64,000 nt of DNA, taken from Azospirillum sp. SYSU D00513. GTDB lineage: Bacteria; Pseudomonadota; Alphaproteobacteria; Azospirillales; Azospirillaceae. How positions within the stretch are numbered: the stretch's first letter is position 1; each line of letters opens with the position of its first letter. Both the position numbers and the translations under genes were made by a program. Under the pieces are notes generated by a model. The model had not been told where the DNA came from and did not search any database. It was given only the letters and a program-made list of their open reading frames with translations. The stretch lies in the NCBI RefSeq assembly GCF_017356015.1, contig NZ_JAFIQV010000030.1, positions 1-64,000 of the forward strand, written 5' to 3'. Positions 11,331 through 20,444 of this stretch are shown piece by piece.

Positions 11331-13916
11331 TTGGGGTTACAGAGCGGTCAGCAAAAGCACGGTCGCGCGGAGAGCGACGCCCGCAGCCTCAACATGCTGG
11401 CCTGCACATCCGCGGTCTTCGTCCTGCTGAGCATTGTTTTCGCACTGTTCGTCGCCGTCACCTCCTTGCGGCGCATCGACGCGATCGCGCTGGAGCACGC
11501 CACGGCCGAGGTCGAGCGGGCGCTGGCGGAATCCGTCACGACCATGGGCAAGAAGGCGCTCGAATACAGCCTCTGGAACGACGCCGTCGAGAACATCGTC
11601 GTCCGTTTCGACCCGGAATGGGTCAATGACAACACCGGCCCCTACGCGGAAAGGTTGTGGCACCTCGACCGCTCCTACGCCGTGGACGGCCGGGACCGGC
11701 TGATCTACGCCTCGGCGGACGGCGCCCTGCGGGACGATGTCGAGGAGGCCCAGCGCGAGACCGCCGAACTGCGGGCGGTCTTCGAGGCGGCCCGCGCCCG
11801 GCCGGAGACGTTGAGCGGCGTCACCCGCATCGGTGCGTCCTGGTATGTCTTCGGCGCGCATGTCCTCGCCTACGAGGAAGGGCGCGATCCGCTGCCGGCC
11901 GATCCGGCGGAGCCGGTCCAGGTCTTCCTGAAGTCGCTGAATGTGGACATCGCGCGGATAGCCGCCTCCCGGCAGACGGGTATGCTGCGCTTCCTGCCGG
12001 CGGACCCCGCGGCGCAGACGGACACGGGCGAAGGGGCGGGGGAGATGGCCTCCGTGTCCGTGCTCGATGCCGAGGGCAAGCCGGCCGGCCGGATCGTCTG
12101 GGCGCCGGAGCAGCCCGGCGACACCATCATCGCGGAGCTGGCGCCCTTCGCCGGCGCCTTCGGCGGCGCCGTGGCCGTCCTGCTCATCGTGTTCTTGCGC
12201 GTGCTGCTGCGCCTCAAGCGGCAGGACGCGCTCCGCCTCAGCGAGGCGCGGCTGGCGCAGGCGCAACGGATCGCGCGGCTGGCCTACGCCGTCCATCTGG
12301 CCCAGGACGTTCTGGAGGTGTCGGACGACCTGGCCCACCTCGCCGGGCTGCCGGCCGGCGCCCGCCTGTCCAGCACCGCCGCCTGGCTCGACCGCATCGC
12401 CCCCGGCCAGCGGCAGGAGGTGAAGGACGCCTACGCCCGGGCCTGGAGCGAAGGCAGCCGTTTCGACATCGAATATCCGGTCACCCGGCCGGACGGGCGC
12501 GTCCTGCACATGCACGAGGTCGGCGAGCCGTTCCGCGACGCGGGCGGGGCCGTGCTCGGGCTCGTCACCGCCATCCAGGACATCACCGACCGCAAGCAGG
12601 CGGAGGAGATCATCCGCTACCAGGCGAGCTACGACGCCCTGACCGGCCTGCCCAACCGCACGCTCTTCTTCGACCGGCTCCAGCAGGCGATCCGGCGCGC
12701 GGCGCGCGACGGCAGCCGGACGGCGCTGCTCTTCATCGACCTCAACCGTTTCAAATGGGTCAACGACACGCTCGGCCACGGCACCGGCGACATGCTGCTG
12801 CGCGAGGCGGCGCAGCGGCTGGCCGGCTGCATCCGCGAATCCGAGACCATCGCCCGGCTGGGCGGCGACGAGTTCACGGTCATCCTGTCCGACGTGAAGG
12901 ACCGCGCCGGGGTCGATGTCGTGGTGCGGCGCATCCTCGACCGGATCGAGCAACCCTTCCAGATCGCCGGCCAGACCCTGCACCTCTCCGCCAGCATCGG
13001 CATCACCTTCGCGCCCGACCAGGGGACCGAGGTGCAGCAGCTCGTGAAGAACGCCGATGTCGCGATGTACCAGGCCAAGCGCGAGGGCAACGGCGCCTGG
13101 GCCTATTACGCCCCGGACATGGACGCCGACGCCTACGAGCGGCTGCGCCTGGAGAACGACCTGCGCGAGGCAGTGGCACGGGACGAGCTGGAGCTGCATC
13201 TCCAGCCGATCTTCGACACCCGCACGGGCGAGCTGGCCGGGGCCGAGGCGCTGGTGCGCTGGCGCCACCCGGAGCAGGGGCTTCTGCTTCCCGCCAGCTT
13301 CATCCCCGTGGCCGAGGCGAGCGGCTTGATCGTCCCCGTCGGGGAGTGGGTCCTGAACGCCGCCGCCCGCCAGCTCGCCTTCTGGCAGGAGCTGGGCCGG
13401 ACGTCGCTCCGCCTGGCCGTCAACATCTCCGGCGCGCAGATCAAGCATCCGGACTTCGAGGAAACGGTCCGGCGGGCCATCCGCGCCCACGGCATCCGCC
13501 CCGACCGGCTGATCCTGGAGATCACGGAGAACTTCATCCTCGACCCCTGCCCGGAGACGCTGCGGCGGATGCAGGCGTTGCGGGACCTGGGCGTCGCCTT
13601 CGCCGTCGATGATTTCGGCACGGGCTATTCGTCGCTGAGCTGCCTGAAGCGCCTGCCGGTGGACATATTGAAGGTGGACCAGAGCTTCGTGCAGAGCATG
13701 GCGCAGAACGAGGAGGACCGCGCCATGGTCCGCGCCATCGTCGAGTTGGCGCACAGCCTGCGCCTCCAGGTGATCGCCGAGGGGATCGAGACGGGCGAGC
13801 AGCAGGCGGCGGCCGGCCAGGTCGATTGCGGCTACGCCCAGGGCTTCTTCCTCGGCCGGCCGGAGCCGGTGGAGGGGTTCAACCGCCGCTTCCTGCCGGC
13901 GGCGGTTGAAGCATAG
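11331..13916 (+). CDS. Membrane GGDEF-EAL cyclic-di-GMP protein with CHASE4-like sensor
   Basis: An 861-residue protein making and/or degrading cyclic-di-GMP, which controls motility and biofilm formation. A membrane segment near 25-47 is followed by a periplasmic region resembling CHASE4 (YSLWNDAVENI near 80), a second membrane segment near 273-295, a PAS-like region ending in DITDRKQAEE, GGDEF at 511-515 intact (RLGGDEF), and EAL with E639 intact (GAEALVRWRHP). The product-inhibition I-site before GGDEF reads RESE rather than RxxD, so feedback may be weakened. The TTG start is preceded by GCGGAG. The 3' end overlaps the convergent LysR gene by 38 bases. Both catalytic motifs look competent; net activity cannot be predicted. 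Confidence 0.92.
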   Translation: MGLQSGQQKHGRAESDARSLNMLACTSAVFVLLSIVFALFVAVTSLRRIDAIALEHATAEVERALAESVTTMGKKALEYSLWNDAVENIVVRFDPEWVNDNTGPYAERLWHLDRSYAVDGRDRLIYASADGALRDDVEEAQRETAELRAVFEAARARPETLSGVTRIGASWYVFGAHVLAYEEGRDPLPADPAEPVQVFLKSLNVDIARIAASRQTGMLRFLPADPAAQTDTGEGAGEMASVSVLDAEGKPAGRIVWAPEQPGDTIIAELAPFAGAFGGAVAVLLIVFLRVLLRLKRQDALRLSEARLAQAQRIARLAYAVHLAQDVLEVSDDLAHLAGLPAGARLSSTAAWLDRIAPGQRQEVKDAYARAWSEGSRFDIEYPVTRPDGRVLHMHEVGEPFRDAGGAVLGLVTAIQDITDRKQAEEIIRYQASYDALTGLPNRTLFFDRLQQAIRRAARDGSRTALLFIDLNRFKWVNDTLGHGTGDMLLREAAQRLAGCIRESETIARLGGDEFTVILSDVKDRAGVDVVVRRILDRIEQPFQIAGQTLHLSASIGITFAPDQGTEVQQLVKNADVAMYQAKREGNGAWAYYAPDMDADAYERLRLENDLREAVARDELELHLQPIFDTRTGELAGAEALVRWRHPEQGLLLPASFIPVAEASGLIVPVGEWVLNAAARQLAFWQELGRTSLRLAVNISGAQIKHPDFEETVRRAIRAHGIRPDRLILEITENFILDPCPETLRRMQALRDLGVAFAVDDFGTGYSSLSCLKRLPVDILKVDQSFVQSMAQNEEDRAMVRAIVELAHSLRLQVIAEGIETGEQQAAAGQVDCGYAQGFFLGRPEPVEGFNRRFLPAAVEA

Positions 13917-14802
13917 CCCGCAGCCGCGGCGTCATGAAATCCAGGAAGGCCCGGATGCGGCGGGGCGCGCGCTCCCGGCCGATGTAGAGGGCGTGGATCT
14001 CCTCGCTGTCCACCATCGTGTCGTCCAGCACCGTGACCAGCCGTCCAGCCTCGACGTCCGTCCGGACATGGAACTCCGCCAGCCGGGCGAGCCCCATGCC
14101 CAGCACCGCCAGGTGCCGCACCGTCTCTCCGTTGTTGGCGACGATGCGCCCGCTGACCTCGCGGTCCACCAGCCGGCCGCCCGACTTCATCGGCCAGACC
14201 GCGGCGGCCCGGCGGAAGTTGAAGCCCAGGCAGTCGTGATGCTCCAGGTCGGCGGCCTCCCTCGGCACGCCCTTGCGGGCGAGATAGTCCGGCGAGGCCA
14301 CGATCCGCCGCCGGACATTGCCGAGCCGCACCGCCAGCAGGGCCGAATCCGGCAGCCGCCCGGTGCGGAAGGCGATGTCCACCTGGGCCGCGTAGAGGTC
14401 CACGATCTCGTCGGTTAGGGTGATGTCCACGCGGATGTCGGGATAAGCCTCCAGGAAGGCGGGCAGCAGCGGCAGCACGCAATGCCGCCCGAAGGGGACC
14501 GAGACGTTGATGCGGATGACGCCCGAGGGCGAGCGCGCCCCGCCCGCGATCTCCGCGTCCAGCGCGTCCAGCTCCTCCAGCAGGCTTTCCGCCCGCTCCC
14601 GGTAGGTTTCCCCCTCCGGCGTCAGGCGCAGCTGCCGGGTCGACCGCTCCACCAGCCGCACGCCCAGCCGGTCCTCGATCCGGGTGATCAGCTTGGCCGT
14701 GGCCGACGGCGTCATGCCGAGATCCCGCCCCGCGGCACTGAACCCTCCCAGCGCCGCCACCCGGAGGAACACCCGCATCTCCCAGACACGCGGATCGCTC
14801 AT
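13879..14802 (-). CDS. LysR-family transcriptional regulator
   Basis: A 307-residue regulator with an N-terminal winged helix-turn-helix (residues about 3-62, FSAAGRDLGMTPSATAKLI) and a C-terminal effector-binding domain. I chose the ATG at 14802, preceded by GGAGAG, because the HTH starts immediately after it. It is divergent from the MFS transporter and aldo/keto reductase pair, the usual arrangement for a LysR protein that controls its neighbours and itself. The effector is unknown; an aldehyde or sugar-derived compound would fit the reductase. Confidence 0.92.
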   Translation of the reverse strand: MSDPRVWEMRVFLRVAALGGFSAAGRDLGMTPSATAKLITRIEDRLGVRLVERSTRQLRLTPEGETYRERAESLLEELDALDAEIAGGARSPSGVIRINVSVPFGRHCVLPLLPAFLEAYPDIRVDITLTDEIVDLYAAQVDIAFRTGRLPDSALLAVRLGNVRRRIVASPDYLARKGVPREAADLEHHDCLGFNFRRAAAVWPMKSGGRLVDREVSGRIVANNGETVRHLAVLGMGLARLAEFHVRTDVEAGRLVTVLDDTMVDSEEIHALYIGRERAPRRIRAFLDFMTPRLRAMLQPPPAGSGG

Positions 14803-14945
14803 GGCCCGCCCTCTCTCCACCCACCTTGTCCCCCAATGACAAGATGATACGAAACCGGGCGGCATTCCCGCCAGCGCATTCCGGGTGCATCTAAGCGGCC
14901 TGCAAGATTGGCCCGCAAGACCGGGCCGCACCACTGGAGTGTTCC

Positions 14946-16169
14946 ATGCCTCTCGCCCTGCTGGCCCTGGCCATCAGCGCCTACGCGATCGGGACGACGG
15001 AGTTCGTCAGCGTCGGCCTGCTGCCCACCGTGGCCAACGACCTGAGCATCACCCTGCCGACCGCCGGCATGGTGGTCAGCGTCTACGCGCTCGGCGTCAC
15101 CGTCGGCGCCCCCGTCCTCACCGCCCTGACCGGCCGCTTCCGGCGCAAGCCGCTGCTGCTCGCCATGATGGGGCTGTTCATCGCCGGCAACCTGCTGGCC
15201 GGCTTCAGCCCCGATTTCGGCACGCTGCTGGCCGGGCGGGTGCTCAGCGCCTTCGCTCACGGCGTCTTCTTCTCGGTCGGGGCCACCATCGCCGCCGACC
15301 TCGTGCCGGCTGACAAGCGCGCCTCGGCCATCGCCCTGATGTTCTCGGGCCTCACCGTCGCCATCGTCACCGGCGTGCCGCTCGGCACCTGGATCGGCCA
15401 GAATTTCGGCTGGCGCGCCACCTTCCTGGCGGTCGCCGGGCTGGGCGTCGTCGGCGGGCTCGGCGTCGCCGCACTGGTGCCGCGCAAGCTCAGCCAGCCC
15501 CCGGCGGCAAACCTGGGCGACCAGTTCCGCGTCCTCGCCCAGCCGCGCCTGCTGCTCGCCTTCGCCATCACGGCGCTGGGCTATGGCGGCACCTTCGTCG
15601 CCTTCACCTTCCTCGCCCCGATCCTGGAGACCATCACCGGCTTCTCCAGCGCCACGGTCAGCCTCGTGCTGATGCTCTACGGCGCCGCCATCGCGGTCGG
15701 CAACATCGTGGGCGGCAAGGTCGCCAACCGCGACCCGGTGCGGGCACTGGCCTGGCTCTTCGCGCTCCAGGCGCTGGTGCTCTTCGTCTTCGCCTTCACG
15801 GCCGATTCGAAGATCCCCGCCCTGATCACGCTGGCGGGCATGGGGATGCTGGCCTTCGCCAACGTTCCGGGCCTCCAGCTCTACGTCGTCCAGCTTGCCC
15901 AGCGCCACGCGCCGGGTGCCGTGGACGTCGCGTCGGCCCTGAACATCGCGGCCTTCAACCTGGGCATCGCGGCCGGCGCCTTCTTCGGCGGGCAGGTCGT
16001 GGCCTCTCCGCTGGGGCTTGCCGCCACGCCCTGGGTCGGCGGACTGTTCGTGCTGGGCGGGCTGCTGCTGACGCTGATCAGCGGCGCGCTCGATCGGCGC
16101 GAGGGGCACGCCCCCGGCCTCGCCGGCCCAGCCCATCCCGGAACCGCCCTTCCCAACACCCACGCCTGA
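14946..16169 (+). CDS. MFS efflux transporter, AraJ/YdhP-like
   Basis: A 407-residue inner-membrane protein with about 12 membrane segments. The opening IGTTEFVSVGLLPTVAND and the loop TGRFRRKPLL after the second segment are typical of drug or sugar efflux permeases of the major facilitator superfamily (DHA1 type). GGAG seven bases before the ATG supports the start. The aldo/keto reductase gene follows after 16 bases, so the two are probably co-transcribed under the divergent LysR regulator. The pair could detoxify and export a carbonyl compound; the substrate is not evident. Confidence 0.9.
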   Translation: MPLALLALAISAYAIGTTEFVSVGLLPTVANDLSITLPTAGMVVSVYALGVTVGAPVLTALTGRFRRKPLLLAMMGLFIAGNLLAGFSPDFGTLLAGRVLSAFAHGVFFSVGATIAADLVPADKRASAIALMFSGLTVAIVTGVPLGTWIGQNFGWRATFLAVAGLGVVGGLGVAALVPRKLSQPPAANLGDQFRVLAQPRLLLAFAITALGYGGTFVAFTFLAPILETITGFSSATVSLVLMLYGAAIAVGNIVGGKVANRDPVRALAWLFALQALVLFVFAFTADSKIPALITLAGMGMLAFANVPGLQLYVVQLAQRHAPGAVDVASALNIAAFNLGIAAGAFFGGQVVASPLGLAATPWVGGLFVLGGLLLTLISGALDRREGHAPGLAGPAHPGTALPNTHA

Positions 16170-16185
16170 CAAGGGATAGAGAACC

Positions 16186-17010
16186 ATGCACACCGTCACC
16201 GCCAACGGCGCCGCCATCCCGGCGCTCGGCTTCGGCACCTTCCGGATGCCCGGCCCGGACGTTCTGCGGATGGTCCCGCAGGCCCTCCGCCTCGGCTTCC
16301 GCCACGTGGACACCGCCCAGATCTACGGCAACGAGGCCGAGGTGGGCGAGGCCATCGCGGCCTCCGGCGTGGCGCGGGCCGACGTCTTTCTCACCACGAA
16401 GGTCTGGGTGAAGAGCTACCGCCACGCCGACTTCGTCGCGTCGGTCGAGGAAAGCCTGCGCAAGCTCCGGACCGACCATGTCGATCTGCTGCTGCTGCAC
16501 TGGCCGAACGAGGAGGTCCCGCTGGCCGAGCAGATCGGCGCCCTGAACGAGGTGCGCGCGGCCGGCAAGGTCCGGCACATCGGCGTCAGCAACTTCTCCA
16601 CCGCCCTGATGGCCGAGGCCGTCCGGCTCAGCGACGCGCCCATCGTCACCAACCAGGTCGAATACCACCCCTACCTGAAGCAGGAGGTCGTGCTGGAGGC
16701 CTCGCGCCGGGCGGGCATGTCGGTCACGGCCTATTACGCGATGGCCGACGGCAAGGTCGTCTCCGACCCGGTCCTGAAGGACATCGGCGCCCGCCACGGC
16801 AAGAGCGCGGCGCAGGTCGTCCTGCGCTGGCTGGTCCAGCAGGAGGGGGTGGTCGCCCTGTCCAAGACGGTCGGCGAGGCTCGCCTCGCCGAGAACCTCG
16901 CCATCTTCGACTTCGCGCTGTCGGCGGAGGAGATGGCCGCGGTCCACGGCTTGGCGAAGCCCGACGGCCGCATCGTCAGCCCCGCCGGCCTGGCGCCCGT
17001 CTGGGATTGA
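16186..17010 (+). CDS. Aldo/keto reductase, 2,5-diketo-D-gluconate reductase-like
   Basis: A 274-residue soluble NADPH-dependent reductase. The tetrad D42, Y47, K72 and H105 is intact (VDTAQIYGNE, TTKVW, LLHWP). Length and motifs match the DkgA/DkgB group that reduces small aldehydes and 2,5-diketogluconate. AGGGATAGAGAACC precedes the ATG. Second gene of the LysR-controlled pair, ended by the strong terminator at 17044-17077. Methylglyoxal or another reactive carbonyl would be a reasonable substrate, as inference only. Confidence 0.9.
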   Translation: MHTVTANGAAIPALGFGTFRMPGPDVLRMVPQALRLGFRHVDTAQIYGNEAEVGEAIAASGVARADVFLTTKVWVKSYRHADFVASVEESLRKLRTDHVDLLLLHWPNEEVPLAEQIGALNEVRAAGKVRHIGVSNFSTALMAEAVRLSDAPIVTNQVEYHPYLKQEVVLEASRRAGMSVTAYYAMADGKVVSDPVLKDIGARHGKSAAQVVLRWLVQQEGVVALSKTVGEARLAENLAIFDFALSAEEMAAVHGLAKPDGRIVSPAGLAPVWD

Positions 17011-17043
17011 CGGAAGGCCCAGCCTGAAAGGTTGCCGCAATGG

Positions 17044-17077
17044 AAAGGGGCGGGTGCCGCGAAGCACCCGCCCTTTT
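17044..17077. terminator. Bidirectional terminator
   Basis: GGGCGGGTGC at 17048-17057 pairs perfectly with GCACCCGCCC at 17064-17073 around a six-base loop, flanked by AAAG on the left and TTTT on the right. It separates the reductase gene from the convergent DUF808 gene. Confidence 0.85.
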
Positions 17078-17110
17078 CATGTCCGCAAGCCGCCTGTCAG
17101 CGGGCGGCCA

Positions 17111-18169
17111 TCAATGCGCTGCCGTCGTGCGGCCCCGCAGCTTGCCCCAGGCGGGGATGGCGACGCTGTGGACCAGCGGGATCAGCGCGGCGCCGACCAC
17201 CAGCCCGACGACGCCCGACAGCGCCGCCGTCACGAACCATTCGACCGCACCCGCGATCCCGGCGATGGCGTGGCCCGCGGCGGCGGCCACGTCGTGGATG
17301 GCGTGGCCAAGCCCGTCGAACCCGAACTCCTCCAGCCCGTGAACGATGATGCCGCCGCCGACCCACAGCATGGCGGCGGTGCCGACGAGGCTCAGCAGCT
17401 TCAGGAAGATCGGCATGCCGTAGACCAGCGCCCGGCCGAACCCCTGGGTCACCGGGCGCAGCGCCCGGTCGGCCCCGCCCGGCGTGGCCGTGCCGATGCC
17501 GCGCATGCCCAGCAGGCTGCTGGCCGGCGCCGGGTTCTGCGCCAGCGACAGGCCGGCGTCGTCCGCCTTCACGATCAGCGCCACGGCGCCATAGACCACC
17601 ACCGTGATGCCGATGCCGACGATCGCCAGCACCAGCGCCTGGGTCCAGAAGCTGGAGGTCTCCTCGGCGACGGTGGACAGGGTGATGGCCATGATCTCCG
17701 CCGACAGGATCAGGTCCGTCTGGACCGCGCCCTTGACCTTCTCCGCCTCGAACCGGGCGGGGTCCGGCGTCTCCTCCGGCTGGATGCCGCCATGGCCATG
17801 CTTCTCCGCGTGCGGCCACAGCGCCTCGTAGGCCTTCTCCGCCCCCTCGTAGCAGAGGAAGGCACCGCCCAGCATCAGCAGGGGCGTGATGGCCCAGGGC
17901 GCCACGAAGCTCAGCAGCAAAGCGCCCGGCAGCAGGAAGACCAGCTTGTTCTTCAGCGAGCCCAGCGCGATCTTGCCAATGATCGGCAGCTCCCGGTCCG
18001 CCGAGAGCCCGACCACATAGCGCGGCGTGACGGCGGCATCGTCCACCACCACGCCCGCCGCCTTGGCGCCGGCCCGTCCGGCCTGCGCCGCCGCGTCATC
18101 CAGGGACGCCGCGGCCACCTTCGCCAGGCCGACCACGTCGTCGAGCAGTCCGATCAGTCCTACGCTCAA
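17111..18169 (-). CDS. DUF808 (YedI-like) inner-membrane protein
   Basis: A 352-residue multi-pass membrane protein. The opening SVGLIGLLDDVVGLAK and the later stretch SADRELPIIGKIALGSLKNK are typical of the DUF808 family (E. coli YedI), whose function is unknown. I chose the TTG at 18169 because GGAGG lies eight bases upstream and the family pattern begins here. The frame extends upstream without support. An EcfG-type promoter motif lies at 18232-18257 on the same strand, which would tie the gene to the general stress response. Confidence 0.88.
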   Translation of the reverse strand: MSVGLIGLLDDVVGLAKVAAASLDDAAAQAGRAGAKAAGVVVDDAAVTPRYVVGLSADRELPIIGKIALGSLKNKLVFLLPGALLLSFVAPWAITPLLMLGGAFLCYEGAEKAYEALWPHAEKHGHGGIQPEETPDPARFEAEKVKGAVQTDLILSAEIMAITLSTVAEETSSFWTQALVLAIVGIGITVVVYGAVALIVKADDAGLSLAQNPAPASSLLGMRGIGTATPGGADRALRPVTQGFGRALVYGMPIFLKLLSLVGTAAMLWVGGGIIVHGLEEFGFDGLGHAIHDVAAAAGHAIAGIAGAVEWFVTAALSGVVGLVVGAALIPLVHSVAIPAWGKLRGRTTAAH

Positions 18170-18231
18170 GGGGAAAGCCTCCGGTCCGTTCGGTGGCAAG
18201 CCCTGAGACCAGCAGCTCACCGTCTGCCTCC

Positions 18232-18257
18232 AACACCACCATGGCGGGGTCGGTTCC
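18232..18257 (-). promoter_or_regulatory. EcfG-type promoter upstream of the DUF808 gene
   Basis: On the minus strand GGAAC (18257-18253) is followed after 17 bases by TGTT (18235-18232). The general-stress sigma factor EcfG of alphaproteobacteria uses GGAAC-N16/17-CGTT. Transcription would begin near 18225, about 55 bases before the TTG start. Confidence 0.5.
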
Positions 18258-18296
18258 GGGAACAGGGACTTAGGTCGATACAGGGGGCGGCGCTGG

Positions 18297-19406
18297 CTAA
18301 CCGATCAGCCCGTTCGCCTCGCCCAGCGCCGGGTATCCGGCCTCCGCTGCGTCGGCGCGCAGGCTGGGGGCGAGCGGGGTGGGCAGGGCGGGGATGCTGC
18401 GCCCGTCCGACGTCAGCCGGCGGTCGAACAGGCCGCGCCCGGCGAACTGCGGGTCGGCCACGGCCTCCTCCAGGCTGCTGACGATGGAACAGCAGACCTC
18501 CCGCCCGGCGAATGCCTCGCGCCAGTGGGCGGAGTCGCGCGCCAGGATGGCCGCCGCGACCGCCTGGATCGTGGCGCCGGGATCCCGGCCGTCGTCCCGC
18601 AGCTCCTCCGGCAGCCCGATCAGGTCGCAGAAGCCCGCCCAGAACTTATCCTCCAGCGGGGCGGCGGCGACGAATCGGCCGTCGGCGGTGGGATAGACGC
18701 GGTAGCGCGGCGATCCGCCCGTGAACAGCTCTCCCCCCGGCCGGGGCCACTGGCCGGCGGCGAGCCCCTGGCCGAGCGCCCAGAACTGGTAGGTGAAGAG
18801 GTTGTCGGCCATGGCGATGTCGAGATGGCAGCCCTTGCCCGACCGGTTGCGCTCCAGCAGCGCCAGCAGGATGTTGAACAGGGCTGGGTAGGTGCCGCCA
18901 CCGACGTCCCCGACCAATGCGGCGGGCGGCACCGGCGCCCCGTCCGCCCCGGCGGCCAGAGACAGCATGCCGGACTCCGCCGCGAAGTTCAGGTCGTGGC
19001 CCGCCACCTGCGCCTTCGGCCCCTCCTGCCCGTAGCCGGTGATGGAGCAGTAGATCAGACGGGGATTGATGGCGGACAACGCCGCGTAGCCCAGCCCCAG
19101 CCGCTCCATCACGCCCGGCCGGTACTGTTCGACCAGCACGTCGGCCTCGCGCAGCAGCGGCATCAGCCGCTCCACCGCGTCCGGCGCCTTGAGGTCGATG
19201 GCGATGCTGCGCTTGCCCCGGTTCAGCAGGCCGAAATTGACGCTGTCCGCCCCGAATTTCGGCTCGTAGCTCCGCATCTCGTCGCCCCGGCCGGGCCGCT
19301 CGATCTTCAGCACCTCCGCCCCGGCCTCCACCAGCATCAGCGTCGCCAGCGGCCCCGGCAGCAGCGTGCTGAAATCGAGAACGCGGATTCCCTGGAGCGG
19401 ACGCAT
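18297..19406 (-). CDS. CaiB/BaiF CoA-transferase family protein, racemase-like
   Basis: A 369-residue enzyme acting on acyl-CoA thioesters. The N-terminal DFSTLLPGPLATLMLVEAGA and GKRSIAIDLK are family hallmarks. H137 in AGHDLNF and D167 in VGDVGGG fit the catalytic His and Asp of alpha-methylacyl-CoA racemase, so racemisation of a 2-methylacyl-CoA is as likely as CoA transfer. Cytoplasmic, no signal. It stands alone, divergent from the truncated globin gene. Confidence 0.88.
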   Translation of the reverse strand: MRPLQGIRVLDFSTLLPGPLATLMLVEAGAEVLKIERPGRGDEMRSYEPKFGADSVNFGLLNRGKRSIAIDLKAPDAVERLMPLLREADVLVEQYRPGVMERLGLGYAALSAINPRLIYCSITGYGQEGPKAQVAGHDLNFAAESGMLSLAAGADGAPVPPAALVGDVGGGTYPALFNILLALLERNRSGKGCHLDIAMADNLFTYQFWALGQGLAAGQWPRPGGELFTGGSPRYRVYPTADGRFVAAAPLEDKFWAGFCDLIGLPEELRDDGRDPGATIQAVAAAILARDSAHWREAFAGREVCCSIVSSLEEAVADPQFAGRGLFDRRLTSDGRSIPALPTPLAPSLRADAAEAGYPALGEANGLIG

Positions 19407-19592
19407 GCCTCACCTCGTGCCTGTTCAAACTCTGTTCCGGCCGCGGACTATACGCCGGGCGAAGCGAGGCGCCATCGGCTCTTCGGTGGAAGGAAGCCCT
19501 CGACAGGAGCCGGGCGCCTGCCCAGATTGGCGGGCATTGAGGGGCCAAGCAGAGATAGGGTGGGACCGGCCGTGGAAAACCAGACGAGGGAC

Positions 19593-20021
19593 ATGAACTC
19601 TGGCGACCTGAACGCCAGGGAGCGGATGCGGCGCACCGGCATCGACGAGCCGATGATCGTCCGGCTGGTCCACGCCTTCTACGGCAAGGTCCGGACCGAC
19701 GAACTGCTGGGTCCGGTCTTCAACCGCAAGGTCGAGGACTGGGACGAGCATCTGCGCACGCTGGTCGCCTTCTGGTCCTCCATCGCCATGGGCACCGACG
19801 GCTACAACGGCCGTCCGCTGCCCGCCCATATGGGCCTGGGCATCGAGGCCGAGCACTTCACCCGCTGGCTCGGGCTGTTCCGCGACACGGCGGCGGACGT
19901 CTGCCCGCCGGAAGCCGCCGCCTTCTTCATCGGCCGGGCGGAGACGATCGCGCGGAGTTTTCAGATGGGGTTGGATTTCCACCGCTCCGCCATGGCGAAA
20001 GGCGCTCTGCCGGCGGGCTGA
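19593..20021 (+). CDS. Group III truncated hemoglobin
   Basis: A 142-residue haem protein of the short 2-on-2 globin fold. FYGKVRTDELLGPVFNRKV and the downstream HMGLGIEAEHFTRWLGLF, with the proximal His, match group III truncated globins, thought to bind O2 or NO or to help terminal oxidases under microaerobic conditions. The ATG at 19593 follows GAGGG only two to three bases away, so the in-frame GTG at 19572, preceded by GGGTGGGA, may be the true start and would add seven residues. No partner gene is adjacent. Confidence 0.85.
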   Translation: MNSGDLNARERMRRTGIDEPMIVRLVHAFYGKVRTDELLGPVFNRKVEDWDEHLRTLVAFWSSIAMGTDGYNGRPLPAHMGLGIEAEHFTRWLGLFRDTAADVCPPEAAAFFIGRAETIARSFQMGLDFHRSAMAKGALPAG

Positions 20022-20216
20022 GGCTCCGGGTGCAGCCTGCCCGCAGCCCTGGCGGGAACCTCCACCGCTGGCCGGCCCATCATTCCGCAGCGCCCACAGT
20101 CGGCAACCTTAACGAACACAGGCATGCGGATGCGCAGCGCCAGGGTTGAGTGTTTTGCGTATCTTGAATTATGTATACCACGCTATTCTCCCCTCACCGA
20201 ACAAGGGAGACGATTT

Positions 20217-20351
20217 ATGACTTACATGACTGTGACGCGTTTCGCCCGCGAGACCGCTCCTTCCCCGTCCCGGTTCGAGCGGCTGCTCAACGGCTTCCTG
20301 ACTTTCATGAACGCCTGGTGCGAGAAGTCCCGCCTGTACGGGGTCCTGTAA
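20217..20351 (+). CDS. Small protein of 44 residues, unknown
   Basis: A short gene with an excellent Shine-Dalgarno sequence (AAGGGAGA, six-base spacer) and its own downstream terminator at 20400-20425. The product begins MTYMTVTRFAR and contains an amphipathic stretch FERLLNGFLTFMNAWCEK followed by SRLYGVL. It is basic and too short for a transmembrane enzyme. I do not recognise a family with confidence; its general look recalls small DUF1127-type proteins, but the usual Arg-rich pattern is missing. Confidence 0.6.
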   Translation: MTYMTVTRFARETAPSPSRFERLLNGFLTFMNAWCEKSRLYGVL

Positions 20352-20396
20352 CCTTCCGACGGCGGAACGCCGGCGTCCCGGGCGCCGGGCACGAAA

Positions 20397-20425
20397 AAAG
20401 GGCTGCGACCATGTCGCAGCCCTTT
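20397..20425. terminator. Bidirectional terminator
   Basis: GGGCTGCGAC at 20400-20409 pairs perfectly with GTCGCAGCCC at 20413-20422, with A residues to the left and TTT to the right. It serves the small rightward gene and the convergent nhaA. Confidence 0.85.
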
Positions 20426-20444
20426 GTCGTTCGCGCGGGAACGC

